Shown here piece after piece: positions 41,634 to 49,411 of a stretch of DNA of 64,000 bases (positions within the stretch are counted from its first letter, which is position 1; each line of letters begins with the position of its first letter). Under the pieces are notes generated by a model, which saw only the letters and a list, made by a program, of their open reading frames with translations, was not told the DNA's origin and made no database searches. Made by a program: the position numbers and the translations under genes. Source of the DNA: Streptomyces sp. f51 (GTDB lineage: Bacteria; Actinomycetota; Actinomycetes; Streptomycetales; Streptomycetaceae); NCBI RefSeq assembly GCF_037940415.1, contig NZ_CP149798.1, positions 3,034,501 through 3,098,500 on the forward strand. Direction: 5' to 3'.

Positions 41634-41639
41634 TACGGT
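41634..41639 (+). promoter_or_regulatory. Probable leaderless promoter -10 of the GNAT gene
   Basis: TACGGT ends seven bases before the ATG at 41647; there is no Shine-Dalgarno sequence in the short interval. Confidence 0.5.
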
Positions 41640-41646
41640 ATTACGC

Positions 41647-42123
41647 ATGAATTTCCGCCCGGTCGCCTTCGACCATCCCGACGCCGTGAAACTCAATGAT
41701 CAGGTTCAGGCCGAATACGCCGAGCGTTACGGCGACGGCGGCGACGCCACGCACCTGGACGCGCGGATGTTCGCGCCGCCGCTCGGTCTCTATCTGATCG
41801 CGTACGACGAGCGGGACCGCCCGGTGGCCACGGGTGGTTGGCGCACGCAGGAAGAGAACGACGAGGGCTACTCGGACGGAGACGCCGAGCTCAAGCGCAT
41901 GTACGTGGTCCCCGAGGCCCGCGGTCTCGGCCTCGCGCGGCGCATGCTGGCCGCGCTGGAGGACGACGCCCGCGCGGCCGGCCGTACCCGCATGGTCCTG
42001 GAGACGGGCTCCAAGCAGCCCGAGGCGGTGGCCCTCTACGCGTCCAGCGGCTACGAACCGTGCCCGAAATTCGGCTACTACCGCTTCCACGAACTGAGCC
42101 TCTGCTACGCCAAGGCCCTCTAG
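41647..42123 (+). CDS. GNAT-family N-acetyltransferase
   Basis: A 158-residue acetyltransferase. The acetyl-CoA loop Q/R-x-x-G-x-G/A appears as VVPEARGLGLARRMLAALE, preceded by AELKRMYV, and the C-terminal YASSGYEPCPKFGYY is typical. The substrate is unknown. Stands alone between divergent xth and a downstream lipoprotein gene. Confidence 0.9.
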   Translation: MNFRPVAFDHPDAVKLNDQVQAEYAERYGDGGDATHLDARMFAPPLGLYLIAYDERDRPVATGGWRTQEENDEGYSDGDAELKRMYVVPEARGLGLARRMLAALEDDARAAGRTRMVLETGSKQPEAVALYASSGYEPCPKFGYYRFHELSLCYAKAL

Positions 42124-42184
42124 TCACCGGGGCGGTGTCCATCCGGCACGGCCCCGGCAGACCGAGCACCCGGAGGCCGAACCG

Positions 42185-42721
42185 ATGTCCACGACCCGAA
42201 CCCTTTCCTCCGCATGGACCGGAACGACGGCGGTGGCCGGGCTGGCCGCCGCCGCGCTGGCCCTGACCGGCTGCACGGCCGGCGCAAGCGGCTCCGCGCC
42301 GGCCACCGCGTCCGCGCCGTCGGTCCACAGATCGCCGTCGGCCGCGGCGCCCCCCGCGAAGGAGTCGCCCGCCTCCGACCGCACCCGGACCCTGCCCGGC
42401 GACTCGGTCACCAGGGCTCCGGACCTGCCCGGCCACAAGGTCGTCGCGCGGGCCGTGAACGTCCACGGCGGCGAGGAGCTGGACGTACCGGGGGGAGTCG
42501 GGCCCGGATCACTGTCGATCGCCGTGAACTGCGTGGGCCGGGGAACGCTGAAGGTCTCCTTGGACCAGCCCGCCATGAGCTTCCCGGTCACCTGCACCGC
42601 CGGAAAGGTCACCGGCGTCCTCAACACCCTGGACCGGCCGCACGGCGCCGCCCACGCCCACGCGACGGTGACCGTGACGGCCACGTCCGGCGTCCGCTGG
42701 TCCATCGCCGTCGCGCGCTGA
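42185..42721 (+). CDS. Putative secreted lipoprotein
   Basis: A 178-residue exported protein. The signal peptide (TAVAGLAAAALALTGC) ends in an LTGC lipobox, so Cys is probably lipid-modified and the protein is anchored outside the membrane. A Ser/Ala/Pro-rich linker (about 33-65) follows, then a ~100-residue domain of likely beta structure with two Cys (VNCVG and VTCTAG). ATG with a GGAGG Shine-Dalgarno sequence. No recognised family. Confidence 0.75.
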   Translation: MSTTRTLSSAWTGTTAVAGLAAAALALTGCTAGASGSAPATASAPSVHRSPSAAAPPAKESPASDRTRTLPGDSVTRAPDLPGHKVVARAVNVHGGEELDVPGGVGPGSLSIAVNCVGRGTLKVSLDQPAMSFPVTCTAGKVTGVLNTLDRPHGAAHAHATVTVTATSGVRWSIAVAR

Positions 42722-42785
42722 CCGAGGGACCGCCAGTCCCGGGGCCACCGGCGGGAGTTGCCGCTTCCGGCCCCCGGACATGGCA

Positions 42786-42819
42786 AGAGGCCCGCTCCCA
42801 CTGATGGGAACGGGCCTCT
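42786..42819. terminator. Hairpin terminator between the lipoprotein gene and tRNA-Ala
   Basis: A 15-bp stem with one mismatch (42786-42800 with 42805-42819), loop CTGA, followed by TTT on the plus strand. It can end the lipoprotein transcript and also lies ten bases past the 3' end of the minus-strand tRNA. Confidence 0.8.
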
Positions 42820-42828
42820 TTGCTGCGG

Positions 42829-42902
42829 TGGACCTGTGGGGATTTGAACCCCAGACCCCCTCGATGCGAACGAGGTGCGCTACCAGACTGCGCCACAGGC
42901 CC
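42829..42902 (-). tRNA. tRNA-Ala (anticodon CGC)
   Basis: Full cloverleaf on the minus strand: acceptor GGGCCTG paired with CAGGTCC including the G3-U70 wobble pair that defines alanine tRNAs; anticodon stem CCTCG/CGAGG with loop TTCGCAT (anticodon CGC, reads GCG); T-arm with GGTTCAAAT; discriminator A. The CCA end is not encoded. No integrase gene or repeated 3' end is nearby, so it is not an obvious attachment site here. Confidence 0.95.
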
Positions 42903-42999
42903 TTGCAACGAGTGAAACTCTAGCATCCCGATCGAGGTGCTCGGTAATCCCTTCCTGCCTGGTCAGCCGGACAGCCCCGAACCCCTGACGCCCCACCCG

Positions 43000-44274
43000 T
43001 CACTCGTTGGCCGCGCGCGGCCGTTCGCCGTCCTCGTACTGGTCGAACAGCGGCGTCCGGCCCCGCTCGCGGGCTCGCCGTGCCGAGGCCGCGCGCCTGG
43101 CGTCGCTGCGCGGATCGTCCGCAGCCCCGGCGCCGTCGGGGTCCTCGGCGAGGTCCTGGCCGGCCGGCTCCGCCTCGTGCGCGCTCGGCTCGGCCGCGCT
43201 GGAACGCGCGGAGCTCCACGCGTCCGGGGCGCCCAGATCCACGCTGGACGTCGCCCGGGGCGCGACCGGCGCGGTCACATAGGTCGGCAGGGGAACCGGC
43301 ACCGGGTCCCAGCTGTCCCCCTGCGCGGGCCCGCACTGGCGCTCGCGCTGCTGGTCGACCCACTCGGCGTGGTCGGTCTGCTCGACGAGGGCGCGCCGGT
43401 CGGCGGCCAGCGCGAGCAGGCCGGGGTCGGTGTCGGGGACCGCGCCCTCCTCCGGTTCGTCCGCGACGGGGTCGACGGACGGCCGTCGGCGGGGCTGGCG
43501 CTCCCGGAGCCGCTGCGCGGCGGCCTCGGCCCGGCGGCGGTCCATGGTGTAGGTGAAGCGCCGCCGCTCCTGGACCCGCAGATGCACGATGTACGAGCTC
43601 AGCATCAAGGCCGGCACCGCGGGCGCCCACAGGAGCGTGAGCCCGCCCACCGCCGCCACGATCGCGCCGAGGGTGAAGGCGAGGAACAGCAGGACCGTGG
43701 TGCGCCGACGGCGCGCGAGGACCTTGGTGCGCCGGGCCCGCGCCGCGGCCTCCGCCGAAACCGCCCGGCGCGCGCCGGGCGTGGACGGCGCGGCCTGCTG
43801 GGGCGCGGACTTGGCCGGAGGTCTCGGGGCGGAAGTGCCCGCCTGGTGCGGTACGGAGGACCGGGCGCCGCCCGAGGTCTCGTACCCGCCGCTCTCCTTG
43901 CCGGCCGGGCGTGCGCCCGGCTCCGGTTCCCCCTGGGCCGGTTCCGGCACCTGCACCCGTTCCTGTGCGTGGGAACGGTGCCGGTCCGTCGCCTGGGGCC
44001 GGTTCGGGGATACGGCGAAGGCCCGGACGTCCACCGAATCGGTGACGCCGTCCGGGTCGGCGCTGGGCTCCTCCTCCTCGGCGGAGCGTGCGCGCAGGTC
44101 CTTGGCGTATCGACGCTCCATGCCCGCCCGTCCGGACAGCAGCCGGATGGCGGTGCTGAAGCGTTCCGTCGGACGGGCTTCGTTCAGCTCGTCCTGCCTA
44201 CGGAGCCACATCGGCACCAAGTAGGCGGCCCAGGCCCCGACAATGACTGCGTAGATGAGGCCGCTGCTGCTCAC
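43000..44274 (-). CDS. glpR: Membrane protein with GlpR-type organisation (putative receptor of gephyrin-like Glp)
   Basis: A 424-residue protein. The N-terminal membrane helix is SGLIYAVIVGAWAAYLVPMWLRR, followed by a Pro/Ala/Glu-rich cytoplasmic stretch. Two more helices are near residues 190-235 (TTVLLFLAFTLGAIVAAVG and LTLLWAPAVPALMLSSYIV), with a charged, Arg/Glu-rich tail. Gene position in the galU-glp-rimJ block matches Rv0996, and corynebacterial GlpR is described as the membrane receptor of Glp at the division site (from memory). The function is inferred from this synteny and topology. GTG start, probably leaderless (TACCGT 7 bases upstream). Confidence 0.75.
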   Translation of the reverse strand: MSSSGLIYAVIVGAWAAYLVPMWLRRQDELNEARPTERFSTAIRLLSGRAGMERRYAKDLRARSAEEEEPSADPDGVTDSVDVRAFAVSPNRPQATDRHRSHAQERVQVPEPAQGEPEPGARPAGKESGGYETSGGARSSVPHQAGTSAPRPPAKSAPQQAAPSTPGARRAVSAEAAARARRTKVLARRRRTTVLLFLAFTLGAIVAAVGGLTLLWAPAVPALMLSSYIVHLRVQERRRFTYTMDRRRAEAAAQRLRERQPRRRPSVDPVADEPEEGAVPDTDPGLLALAADRRALVEQTDHAEWVDQQRERQCGPAQGDSWDPVPVPLPTYVTAPVAPRATSSVDLGAPDAWSSARSSAAEPSAHEAEPAGQDLAEDPDGAGAADDPRSDARRAASARRARERGRTPLFDQYEDGERPRAANE

Positions 44275-44281
44275 GCCTCAC

Positions 44282-44287
44282 ACGGTA
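44282..44287 (-). promoter_or_regulatory. Probable leaderless promoter -10 of glpR
   Basis: TACCGT on the minus strand ends seven bases before the GTG at 44274. The upstream 160 bases (to 44447) are the most AT-rich of the region, with a run of seven T (plus strand) near 44352. A separate promoter here means glpR need not depend on the galU operon. Confidence 0.45.
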
Positions 44288-44447
44288 GAGGGGTTTGTGT
44301 GAGGCCATCTGCCAATTGAGCCGGTGTGTCGCACGATCCGGCTGATATTTCGACCTTTTTTTGTGACCGATGCGATCAGCAGGCCACCGCGAGCGCGAAT
44401 TTAATGCCGTGACGCGATCGCCCGCCGATCATTTTCGAACACCTATT

Positions 44448-45152
44448 TCATTTTCCGGCGCTACCGGGCTTGCCCCGGTTCTGCCGGCCGGCCCCTTCGG
44501 GACCCACCTGATCCGATCCCGCCTGATCCGGGCGGCCCTGCGCCGAGCGCCTGCGCTGCCAGCGCGCGAGCAGCCCCTCGGGGACTTCCTCCGCGGTGAG
44601 CGCGAACACGAGATGGTCCCGCCAGGCACCGTCGATGTGGAGATAGCGCGGGCGCAGGCCCTCTTCCCGGAATCCGAGTTTCTCCACGACCCTGCGGCTC
44701 GGCCCGTTCTCGGGGCGAATACAGACTTCGATGCGGTGCAGTCCGACCGTGCGGAAGCAGTGGTCGCTCACGAGCGCCACGGCCGTCGGCATCACGCCGC
44801 GGCCCGCCACCGACTGGTCCACCCAGTAGCCGATGTGCCCGGAGCACATCGAACCCCAGGTGATCCCGGCCACGGTGAGCTGACCGACGAGCCGGCCCTG
44901 GTACTCGATCACGAAGGGCAGCATCCTGCCCGCGTTGGCCTCGGCCCGCAGATGGCGGACCATCTGCCGGTACGTCGGCCGGTGCGCGATCGGACCGCTG
45001 GGCGTGGGGGGCGGGATGGTCGCCTCCCAGGGCCGCAGCCAGTCACGGTTGCGCCGGTTCACCTCGCGCCAGGCCCGCTGGTCGCGCAGCCTTATCGGCC
45101 GGAGGACGACATCGCCGTCCACCAGCTCGACCGGCCAGGACGGGCTGTTCAG
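44448..45152 (-). CDS. rimJ: RimJ/RimL-type GNAT acetyltransferase
   Basis: A ~234-residue GNAT protein: VVLRPIRLRDQRAWREVNRRNRDWL is the classic RimJ start, IGYWVDQSVAGRGVMPTAVAL is the acetyl-CoA loop, and the RIEVCIRPENGPSRRVVEKLGFREEGL end is diagnostic. It acetylates a ribosomal or other protein N-terminus. No ATG/GTG is in the right place: I use CTG 45152, whose CTGA overlaps the mog stop just like the GTGA/ATGA couplings elsewhere; GTG 45122 is the alternative. The C-terminus is a Gln/Gly/Arg-rich tail. Occupies the Rv0995 (rimJ) position. Confidence 0.85.
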   Translation of the reverse strand: MNSPSWPVELVDGDVVLRPIRLRDQRAWREVNRRNRDWLRPWEATIPPPTPSGPIAHRPTYRQMVRHLRAEANAGRMLPFVIEYQGRLVGQLTVAGITWGSMCSGHIGYWVDQSVAGRGVMPTAVALVSDHCFRTVGLHRIEVCIRPENGPSRRVVEKLGFREEGLRPRYLHIDGAWRDHLVFALTAEEVPEGLLARWQRRRSAQGRPDQAGSDQVGPEGAGRQNRGKPGSAGK

Positions 45153-45688
45153 CTCGCACCCCCGGTGCCGTCGGGTCTCTGGTGGTCGCCGCCGCGGATC
45201 TGGTCGACGGCGTGGGTCAGGAGGGGTTCGAGAACGGCGAGGCCGTCCCTGACCCCGCCGGTGGAACCCGGCAGGTTGACGATCAGCGTCCCCGCGGCGA
45301 CTCCGGCGAGTCCTCGCGAGAGCGCCGCGGTGGGGACCTTGTCCCTGCCGAACGCCCTGATGGCCTCGGGGATTCCGGGGATCTCGCGGTCGAGCACGCG
45401 CAGGGTCGCCTCGGGGGTGCGGTCGGTGGGTGAGATCCCCGTGCCGCCGGTGGTGACGATGAGGTCGTAGCCCGCCTCGATCCCGGCGCGCAGTGCCTCC
45501 TCCACGGGGTCCCCGTCCGGCACGACCCACGGTCCGTCGACCGCGAAGCCGGATTCCGCGAGGCCCGCGGCGACCAGAGGGCCGCCCCTGTCCTCGTAGA
45601 CACCGGAGGCCGCCCGGTTCGAGGCCGTGACGACGAGCGCGCTGTAGTCCGCCGGGAGAGCCGCGCCGAGGTCGGTGCCGCCGCTCAT
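45149..45688 (-). CDS. mog: MogA/MoaB-family molybdopterin adenylyltransferase
   Basis: A 179-residue enzyme of molybdenum cofactor synthesis that adenylylates molybdopterin. Substrate-binding motifs are [11 protein letters not shown] near the N-terminus, [17 protein letters not shown] in the middle, and [13 protein letters not shown] near the end. The ATG overlaps the moaC stop (ATGA). It belongs to the galU-glp-moaC-mog-rimJ operon. Confidence 0.92.
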   Translation of the reverse strand: MSGGTDLGAALPADYSALVVTASNRAASGVYEDRGGPLVAAGLAESGFAVDGPWVVPDGDPVEEALRAGIEAGYDLIVTTGGTGISPTDRTPEATLRVLDREIPGIPEAIRAFGRDKVPTAALSRGLAGVAAGTLIVNLPGSTGGVRDGLAVLEPLLTHAVDQIRGGDHQRPDGTGGAS

Positions 45689-46197
45689 GTCCGGCTCCAG
45701 TCGCCCGATTTCCCGCCCGTCTTCTCTTCCACCCGTACGTCCGTGATGACCGCTCCCTTGTCGACGGCCTTGACCATGTCGATCACGGTGAGGGCCGCCA
45801 CGCTGACCGCGGTGAGGGCTTCCATCTCGACGCCCGTGCGGTCGGTCGTCTTCACGGTGGCGAGGATCTCGACGGCGTCGTCCGCGACCGACAGGTCAAT
45901 CCTGACACCGGACACCGACAACGGGTGGCACAGCGGGATCAGGTCCGGGGTGCGCTTGGCCCCCATGATCCCGGCGATGCGGGCGGTGGCGAGGGCGTCG
46001 CCCTTGGGGACCCCTTCGCCGCGCAGCAGCTCCACGACACGCGGCGAGACCAGGACCCGGCCGCTCGCGCGCGCGGTGCGGGCGGTCACGTCCTTGCCCG
46101 ACACGTCGACCATGCGGGCGGCGCCGGCCTCGTCGATGTGCGTCAGCCGGTTCTGCACGGGCGGTCCGGAGGTCTCCCCCCGGGGCGGAACAGTCAT
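45685..46197 (-). CDS. moaC: Cyclic pyranopterin monophosphate synthase
   Basis: A 170-residue MoaC, which converts the MoaA product to cyclic pyranopterin monophosphate, the second step of molybdenum cofactor synthesis. Motifs are [33 protein letters not shown], and the catalytic region [30 protein letters not shown] with the conserved Lys-Lys pattern. Overlaps mog by four bases. The 163-base gap to the upstream glp shows no clear separate promoter. Confidence 0.95.
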   Translation of the reverse strand: MTVPPRGETSGPPVQNRLTHIDEAGAARMVDVSGKDVTARTARASGRVLVSPRVVELLRGEGVPKGDALATARIAGIMGAKRTPDLIPLCHPLSVSGVRIDLSVADDAVEILATVKTTDRTGVEMEALTAVSVAALTVIDMVKAVDKGAVITDVRVEEKTGGKSGDWSRT

Positions 46198-46360
46198 GTG
46201 CGTGGGCGCTCCCGGTCAGGGCCCGTCGCGGTGCGGCGCGTGGGCCTGGTGTGCGCGACACGTTACCGCCCGCCCGTCCGCCACTACGCCGCCCTCAGGG
46301 GCTGTGCGCTCCCGGCGTGACCTGGACGCCCCGCGGCGGGCGCCGGGCCGGCCCGCCCGC

Positions 46361-47683
46361 TCAGCCGAGGAGCACCACCTCGACCTCGGCGCCGGGCTCG
46401 ACCGAGGTGTCCTGCTCGGGGACGACGATCAGCGCGTCGGCGTGCGCGAGGGCGGCGACCAGGTGGGATCCGGCGCCGCCGACGGGCCTCACGGCGCCGT
46501 CCGCGTACGTCCCGCGCAGGAACTGGCGTCGGCCCTTGGGCGAGGTCAGCGCCTTGTCGGCGGAGAGCTTCGCCCTGACGGTGGGCCGGTGGACGTCCGT
46601 CAGTCCCATCAGGGTGCGGATGGCGGGGCGCACGAAGAGCTCGAAGGAGACGTACGAGGAGACGGGGTTGCCGGGGAGCGCGAGCAGCGGTGTGTGGTCG
46701 GGGCCGATGGAGCCGAAGCCCTGGGGCTTGCCGGGCTGCATGGCGAGGGTGCGGAAGTCGATGCCGCCGCCCTCCTCGTCCTCGTCGGCGACCGACGACA
46801 GTGCTTCCTTGACGACGTCGTAGGCGCCGACGCTCACACCGCCGGTCGTCACCACGAGGTCCGCGCGGACGAGCTGGTCCTCGATGGTCGAGCGGAGGGT
46901 CTCGGCGTCGTCGGCGACGGCGCCGACGCGGTAGGCGATGGCTCCCGCGTCCCGGGCGGCCGCGCACAGGGCGAAGCTGTTGGAGTCGTAGATCTGGCCG
47001 GTGCCCAACTCCTCGTCGGGCTGGACGAGTTCGCTGCCGGTGGACAGGACGACCACGCGCGGGCGCGGGCGCACCCGCACGGTGCCCCGGCCGATCGCGG
47101 CGAGCAGGCCGATCTGCGGCGGGCCGAGGACGGTCCCGGCTTCGAGGGCGCGGTCGCCCGCCTTCACGTCGCTGCCCCTGGCGCGTACGTGCGCGCGTGC
47201 CTCGGCGGAGCGGTGCACGTGGACCTGTCCGTAGGAGCCCTCGGGCGACGCGCTGTGCGCGCGCATCCCGGAGACCGGGCCCTCGCCGAGTCCTCCGTCC
47301 GTCCACTCGACGGGGACGACGGCCTCGGCGCCGGGCGGCAGCGGGGCACCGGTCATGATGCGGGCGGCCTGGCCGGGCCCCACGTAGGGCTGTTCGGCCT
47401 GGCCGGCCGCGACGTCGCCGACGACGGTCAGGACCGCCGGGAACTCCTCGCTCGCGCCCGCCACATCCGCGACCCGGACCGCGTACCCGTCCATCGAGCT
47501 GTTGTCGAACGGCGGCAGGGAGACCGGCACCGTGACGTCCTCGAGCAGGACGCAGCCCTGGGCGTCGAGGAGTTGGAGCTCGATGGGTTCGAGGGGGCGG
47601 ACGGTGGTGAGGATGTCCTCCAGGTGGTCGTCCACCGACCAGAGGTGATCCTGGCCGGTGGTGCGGGTCGCGGCGCTGCTCAA
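46361..47683 (-). CDS. glp: MoeA-family protein, gephyrin-like molybdotransferase (Glp)
   Basis: A 440-residue MoeA-fold protein. Motifs are PPFDNSSMDGYAVR (domain I), IMTGAPLPPGAEAVV, the MoaB-like VTTGGVSVGAYD with STGSEL, and LPGNPVSSYVSFE. Such enzymes insert molybdate into molybdopterin. In Corynebacterium a paralog (Glp) has instead been described as an FtsZ- and membrane-receptor-binding division protein (from memory), and this copy occupies the syntenic site (Rv0994, moeA1), with a GlpR-like gene in the operon. Either or both roles are possible. TTG start at 47683, with GGAGATG just upstream inside the galU end. Confidence 0.9.
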   Translation of the reverse strand: MSSAATRTTGQDHLWSVDDHLEDILTTVRPLEPIELQLLDAQGCVLLEDVTVPVSLPPFDNSSMDGYAVRVADVAGASEEFPAVLTVVGDVAAGQAEQPYVGPGQAARIMTGAPLPPGAEAVVPVEWTDGGLGEGPVSGMRAHSASPEGSYGQVHVHRSAEARAHVRARGSDVKAGDRALEAGTVLGPPQIGLLAAIGRGTVRVRPRPRVVVLSTGSELVQPDEELGTGQIYDSNSFALCAAARDAGAIAYRVGAVADDAETLRSTIEDQLVRADLVVTTGGVSVGAYDVVKEALSSVADEDEEGGGIDFRTLAMQPGKPQGFGSIGPDHTPLLALPGNPVSSYVSFELFVRPAIRTLMGLTDVHRPTVRAKLSADKALTSPKGRRQFLRGTYADGAVRPVGGAGSHLVAALAHADALIVVPEQDTSVEPGAEVEVVLLG

Positions 47684-47688
47684 AGTCC

Positions 47689-48591
47689 CTACATCTCCTC
47701 GGCTACGTAACTGCGAAGCCAGGTCCGGAAGTCCGGGCCCAGGTCTTCACGTTCGCATGCGAGTCTGACAATGGCACGCAGGTAGTCGCCGCGGTCGCCG
47801 GTGTCATAGCGGCGGCCCTTGAAGACGACGCCGTGCACGGGGCCGCCGACCTTCTCGTCCGTGGCGAGCTGCTGGAGTGCGTCGGTGAGCTGGATCTCTC
47901 CTCCGCGGCCCGGCTCGGTCTTGCGCAGTATGTCGAAGATGTGCGGGTCGAGGACGTAACGCCCGATGACGGCGTAACTGCTCGGCGCGTCCGCCGTGTC
48001 CGGCTTCTCGACCAGACCGGTCACCTTGACCAGGTCGCCCTCGCCGGTGGGTTCGACGGCGGCGCATCCGTAGAGGTGGATCTGCTCGGGCGCGACCTCC
48101 ATGAGCGCGATGACGCTGCCGCCGTGCTGCTCCTGGACCTCGACCATGCGGGCCAGCAGGGGGTCGCGGGGGTCGATCAGGTCGTCGCCGAGCAGGACCG
48201 CGAAGGGTTCGCGGCCGACGTGCGGGGCAGCGCACAGGACGGCGTGACCGAGGCCCTTGGGGTCGCCCTGGCGGACGTAGTGCATGGTGGCGAGGTCGCT
48301 GGACTCCTGGACCTTGGCGAGCCGGCTCGCGTCGCCCTTCTTCTGGAGGGCGGACTCGAGCTCGTAGTTGCGGTCGAAGTGGTCTTCGAGGGGGCGCTTG
48401 TTGCGGCCTGTGATCATCAGGACGTCGTCGAGACCCGCTGACACGGCCTCTTCGACCACGTACTGGATCGCCGGCTTGTCGACGACCGGCAGCATCTCCT
48501 TGGGAGTGGCCTTGGTGGCCGGCAGGAACCGGGTGCCGAGGCCTGCCGCGGGAATGACAGCCTTGGTGATCCTGGGGTGCGACTCAGTCAT
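47689..48591 (-). CDS. galU: UTP-glucose-1-phosphate uridylyltransferase
   Basis: A 300-residue enzyme making UDP-glucose for wall polymers and trehalose. Motifs are AVIPAAGLGTRFLPATKATPKEML (nucleotide loop and catalytic Arg/Lys), VDKPAIQYVVEEAV, GDDLIDPRDP, GRYVLDPHIFD and GVVFKGRRYDTGDRGDYLRA. ATG 48591 is preferred to 48603 because TATGGT lies exactly seven bases upstream. First gene of the glp/moa/mog/rimJ operon (glp starts five bases after its stop). Confidence 0.95.
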   Translation of the reverse strand: MTESHPRITKAVIPAAGLGTRFLPATKATPKEMLPVVDKPAIQYVVEEAVSAGLDDVLMITGRNKRPLEDHFDRNYELESALQKKGDASRLAKVQESSDLATMHYVRQGDPKGLGHAVLCAAPHVGREPFAVLLGDDLIDPRDPLLARMVEVQEQHGGSVIALMEVAPEQIHLYGCAAVEPTGEGDLVKVTGLVEKPDTADAPSSYAVIGRYVLDPHIFDILRKTEPGRGGEIQLTDALQQLATDEKVGGPVHGVVFKGRRYDTGDRGDYLRAIVRLACEREDLGPDFRTWLRSYVAEEM

Positions 48592-48598
48592 GTCCGCA

Positions 48599-48604
48599 AC
48601 CATA
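48599..48604 (-). promoter_or_regulatory. Probable leaderless promoter -10 of the galU operon
   Basis: TATGGT on the minus strand ends seven bases before the ATG at 48591; there is no Shine-Dalgarno sequence. Confidence 0.5.
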
Positions 48605-48685
48605 ACCGGTGGCTATGTGCAGAATCTGTGGCTCCGGACAATTCACAGTCATATGAGCGGATTAAGAGAACTACAGGAGCCACCT

Positions 48686-49300
48686 GTGCCGAACACCGGA
48701 CCTGAACCGGAGCCTGACAAGCGAATGTTGCGACGGGGATTCCTGTCGGTGAGAAACGGGTTGACGGCCGGTGACGTGCGGGAGACCGCCGCCGCGCTGG
48801 CCGCCCGCGCCCTGGAGCTGCCCGAACTGGCGCGGGCCCGCACGGTGGCGGCGTACGTGTCCGTGGGGAGCGAACCGGGAACGCTCGCGCTCCTCGACGC
48901 GCTCCACGCGCGCGGGGTACGCGTCCTGCTTCCGGTCCTGCTTCCCGACAACGACCTGGACTGGGGCGCGTACACCGGTCCCGACTCCCTCGTGGAGGTC
49001 CGGCACGGCGGAAGAATGGCCCTCCTGGAGCCCGCGGGCGAGCGGCTGGGGCCGGAGGCCGTCCAGGAGGCCGACGCCGTTCTGCTGCCCGGCCTGGCCG
49101 TCGACGCCCGCGGGATGCGGCTCGGGCGCGGAGGCGGCTCGTACGACCGCGTACTGGCCCGTCTGGAGCGCTCGGGCGCCGATCCGGCGCTCGTGGTGCT
49201 CCTGTACGGCAGCGAGGTGGTGGACCGGGTCCCGGCCGAGGCCCACGACCGGCCCGTCCACGCGGCGGTGACCCCCTCCGGAGTGCGCCGCTTCCGCTGA
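48686..49300 (+). CDS. 5-formyltetrahydrofolate cyclo-ligase
   Basis: A ~204-residue enzyme converting 5-formyl-THF to 5,10-methenyl-THF with ATP. Features are MLRRGFLSVRNGLTA (N-terminal basic helix), VAAYVSVGSEPGTLALLDAL, LLPVLLPDNDLDWGAY, and the ATP-binding end DAVLLPGLAVDARGMRLGRGGGSYDRVLAR. GTG 48686 has AGGAG six bases upstream; ATG 48653 is an alternative. Divergent from galU, as in M. tuberculosis (Rv0992c/Rv0993). Confidence 0.92.
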   Translation: MPNTGPEPEPDKRMLRRGFLSVRNGLTAGDVRETAAALAARALELPELARARTVAAYVSVGSEPGTLALLDALHARGVRVLLPVLLPDNDLDWGAYTGPDSLVEVRHGGRMALLEPAGERLGPEAVQEADAVLLPGLAVDARGMRLGRGGGSYDRVLARLERSGADPALVVLLYGSEVVDRVPAEAHDRPVHAAVTPSGVRRFR

Positions 49301-49340
49301 CGCGCGGCGGACGCGAGGTGGCGCTCCCCACGGACGCGAC

Positions 49341-49370
49341 GTGGCCCTCCACGCGTGCGTGGAGGGCCAC
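49341..49370 (+). terminator. Hairpin terminator after the cyclo-ligase gene
   Basis: A perfect 12-bp stem GTGGCCCTCCAC / GTGGAGGGCCAC with a 6-base loop, followed by TTCTT. Confidence 0.8.
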
Positions 49371-49411
49371 TTCTTGCGTCAGACACCTGTTCCGGCGCGA
49401 CCGCCGGGGCT

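Noticed and set aside
42829..42902. tRNA-Ala as an integration site for a mobile element
   Set aside because: No integrase, excisionase or duplicated 3' tRNA segment is found nearby, and flanking genes are core genes.
44340..44380. T-run at 44352-44358 as a terminator
   Set aside because: No stable hairpin directly precedes it on either strand and no plus-strand gene ends there; it is probably AT-rich promoter DNA of glpR.
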